A stretch of DNA of 64,000 nucleotides, taken from Neisseria sicca. GTDB lineage: Bacteria; Pseudomonadota; Gammaproteobacteria; Burkholderiales; Neisseriaceae. Shown one piece after another: positions 62,841-64,000 of this stretch (positions within the stretch are counted from its first letter, which is position 1; each line of letters begins with the position of its first letter). The notes under the pieces were generated by a model that did not search any database, was not told where the DNA came from, and worked only from the letters and a program-made list of their open reading frames with translations. The position numbers and the translations under genes are program-made. Where the stretch lies: positions 62,001 to 126,000 of the forward strand of contig NZ_POXG01000005.1 in NCBI RefSeq assembly GCF_003044565.1. Reading direction: 5' to 3'.

Positions 62841-63509
62841 ATGCACAATTTTCATATCCGTTTCCGCCGCACGGCGCTCATAGCCGGTGTGGTATTTTTG
62901 CCTTTGGCGGTGTTGATTGCCTTCCATTTACACACGCACGGCGGTTTTGAATTTGAAGAGCCTCTGATGATGTGGGTTCACCATAACATCGGCGAAGGCT
63001 TTTTCCCTATTGCCACCGTTTTGCATTATTTGGGCAAAACTGCCATTGCCGTGCCTTTAATCGGCATCGCGGCTTGGTGGCTGTATCGGGTCGGCAACCG
63101 TCGCGGCGCATTGTTTTGCGTTTCTGCCGCCTTGATACCGACACTGAATATGTTGTTGATTAAAAATTGGTTTGAGCGTCCGCGACCGCTGTTTTGGCCG
63201 CGCATGATTGAAGAGACTAATTTTTCGTTTCCCAGCGGACACAGTACATTTTCCGCCGCCATTGCCGTCATGATGATTATGTTGTGCCGTGAGACGCCCT
63301 ATCGGCGTGTTGCGTGGCTGATCGGCATCGCCTTTGCCCTGAGTACCGGTTTTTCGCGCGTTTATCTGGGCGTGCATTACCCGACCGACGTTTGGGCGGG
63401 CTGGACAAACGGCACGCTGACCGCGTTGTTGGTTTATTATTTCGTGTTCAGGGGCCGCTATCTTTCAGATGACCCTGCCGTCTCCCAAATATCTTCAGAT
63501 TATGAATAA
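62841..63509 (+). CDS. PAP2-family membrane phosphatase
   Basis: 222 residues with about six membrane helices. The three catalytic motifs of the PAP2 superfamily are present: KNWFERPRP (about 109-117), PSGHST (about 131-136) and SRVYLGVHYPTDV (about 172-184). Such enzymes remove phosphate from lipids such as undecaprenyl diphosphate or phosphatidylglycerophosphate at the outer face of the inner membrane. The exact lipid is open. The C-terminus (YLSDDPAVSQISSDYE) contains DUS-derived sequence, and the stop codon overlaps the next gene. Confidence 0.92.
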   Translation: MHNFHIRFRRTALIAGVVFLPLAVLIAFHLHTHGGFEFEEPLMMWVHHNIGEGFFPIATVLHYLGKTAIAVPLIGIAAWWLYRVGNRRGALFCVSAALIPTLNMLLIKNWFERPRPLFWPRMIEETNFSFPSGHSTFSAAIAVMMIMLCRETPYRRVAWLIGIAFALSTGFSRVYLGVHYPTDVWAGWTNGTLTALLVYYFVFRGRYLSDDPAVSQISSDYE

Positions 63510-64000
63510 CTTATCGCCCAATACGCCGTTTTGGCTGCGCAACGGCCACGCCGACACTATTTTCGCCAAATTCCTGCAACGCCCCTCCCCCGCTTACCGG
63601 CGCGAGTTGCTGCCCGACAGCACCGGCAAAGCACAAGTCGCCTACGATTTTGTCGACAGCCCCAATCCCGACGCGCCGCTGGTGGTTTTGTTTCACGGCT
63701 TGGAAGGCAGCAGCCAGAGCCATTACGCGGTCGAATTGATGCGCGCGGTACAAGACAAAGGCTGGAACGGCGTGGTCGCCCATTTCCGCAGTTGCGGCGG
63801 CATCCCCAATACCGCGCCCGTGTTCTACCATTTGGGCGATACGCCTGAAATCGCCTTTATGCTCGACACGCTTGCCGCACGTTATCCCGTCATTTATGCG
63901 GCAGGCGTTTCACTCGGCGGCAATGCCTTGGCAAAATATTTGGGCGAACAAGGCAGCAATGCGCTGCCCCGCGCCGCCGCCGTCATTTCCGCGCCGGTTG
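63502..64000 (+). CDS. YheT-type alpha/beta hydrolase, cut by the window end
   Basis: 166 residues visible, starting at the ATG that overlaps the PAP2 gene by 8 bp. LVVLFHGLEGSSQSHYA is the oxyanion-hole region, and YAAGVSLGGNALAKYLGE is the nucleophile elbow with the catalytic Ser. NTPFWLRNGHADTIFAKFLQ at the N-terminus is characteristic of the YheT/ABHD family of esterases. The Asp/His part of the triad lies beyond the end. Confidence 0.9.
   Translation, partial: MNNLSPNTPFWLRNGHADTIFAKFLQRPSPAYRRELLPDSTGKAQVAYDFVDSPNPDAPLVVLFHGLEGSSQSHYAVELMRAVQDKGWNGVVAHFRSCGGIPNTAPVFYHLGDTPEIAFMLDTLAARYPVIYAAGVSLGGNALAKYLGEQGSNALPRAAAVISAPV

Overview
The window is a chromosomal segment of a commensal Neisseria, most likely from the N. 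mucosa / N. sicca / N. macacae group. It is dense with the 12-mer AGGTCGTCTGAA, the DNA uptake sequence (DUS) dialect known from that group (meningococci and gonococci use ATGCCGTCTGAA), usually as inverted pairs that act as terminators. It also carries about a dozen Correia repeat enclosed elements (CREE, ends TATAGTGGATTAA), a dRS3-type repeat pair (ATTCCC-N8-GGGAAT), and many genes of Neisseria type (PilB-type msrAB, ComP, GapA-1, M16 pair). No rRNA, prophage or CRISPR array is visible. The only tRNA is tRNA-Lys(UUU).

Layout. 0-2 kb: two paralogous repeat-rich lipoproteins, one fused to a cytochrome c domain, each divergent from an RNA-type promoter (tRNA-Lys, and a probable small hairpin RNA). 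2-5.8 kb: an operon on the minus strand encoding a DoxX protein, a Cys-rich precursor peptide with EGKCG motifs, a DUF692 (MNIO) enzyme, a DUF2063 partner, an ECF sigma factor and a small zinc-binding anti-sigma factor. This is a copper-binding RiPP (bufferin/HvfA-like) system, and its promoter matches that of msrAB at 45.6 kb. 5.8-26 kb: housekeeping genes (recQ, tsaC, purD, etfBA, waaC, pncA-like, trmO, gapA, lpxC, ggt, gnd, a hydroxyacid dehydrogenase) with 18 perfect DnaA boxes and two parS sites, which suggests an origin-proximal region. 26-28.6 kb: a repeat-rich patch holding an orphan toxin-tip/immunity cassette. 28.6-40 kb: mutS, DUF4424, a POT peptide transporter, GNAT, an M16 peptidase pair, murA and a DUF533 protein. 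40.7-41.4 kb: a tandem array of four 34-35 residue peptide genes. 42-52 kb: rmuC, msrAB, an aldehyde dehydrogenase, an ABC ATPase, Nudix, carbonic anhydrase, nadD-rsfS and rlmH. 52.5-60.8 kb: comP, a LysR-controlled nitroreductase/DoxX locus, pseudoazurin, an iron-chelate ABC transporter and an ATP-grasp protein. 60.8-64 kb: a decayed IS3-family element, a 30-residue membrane peptide gene, a PAP2 phosphatase and a YheT-like hydrolase cut by the window end.

The genes connect mainly through redox and metals. The ECF sigma factor probably drives both the copper-peptide operon and the methionine sulfoxide reductase, and pseudoazurin, the iron transporter and the cytochrome lipoprotein belong to the same envelope redox economy. 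ComP, the DUS receptor, lies among its own target sequences.
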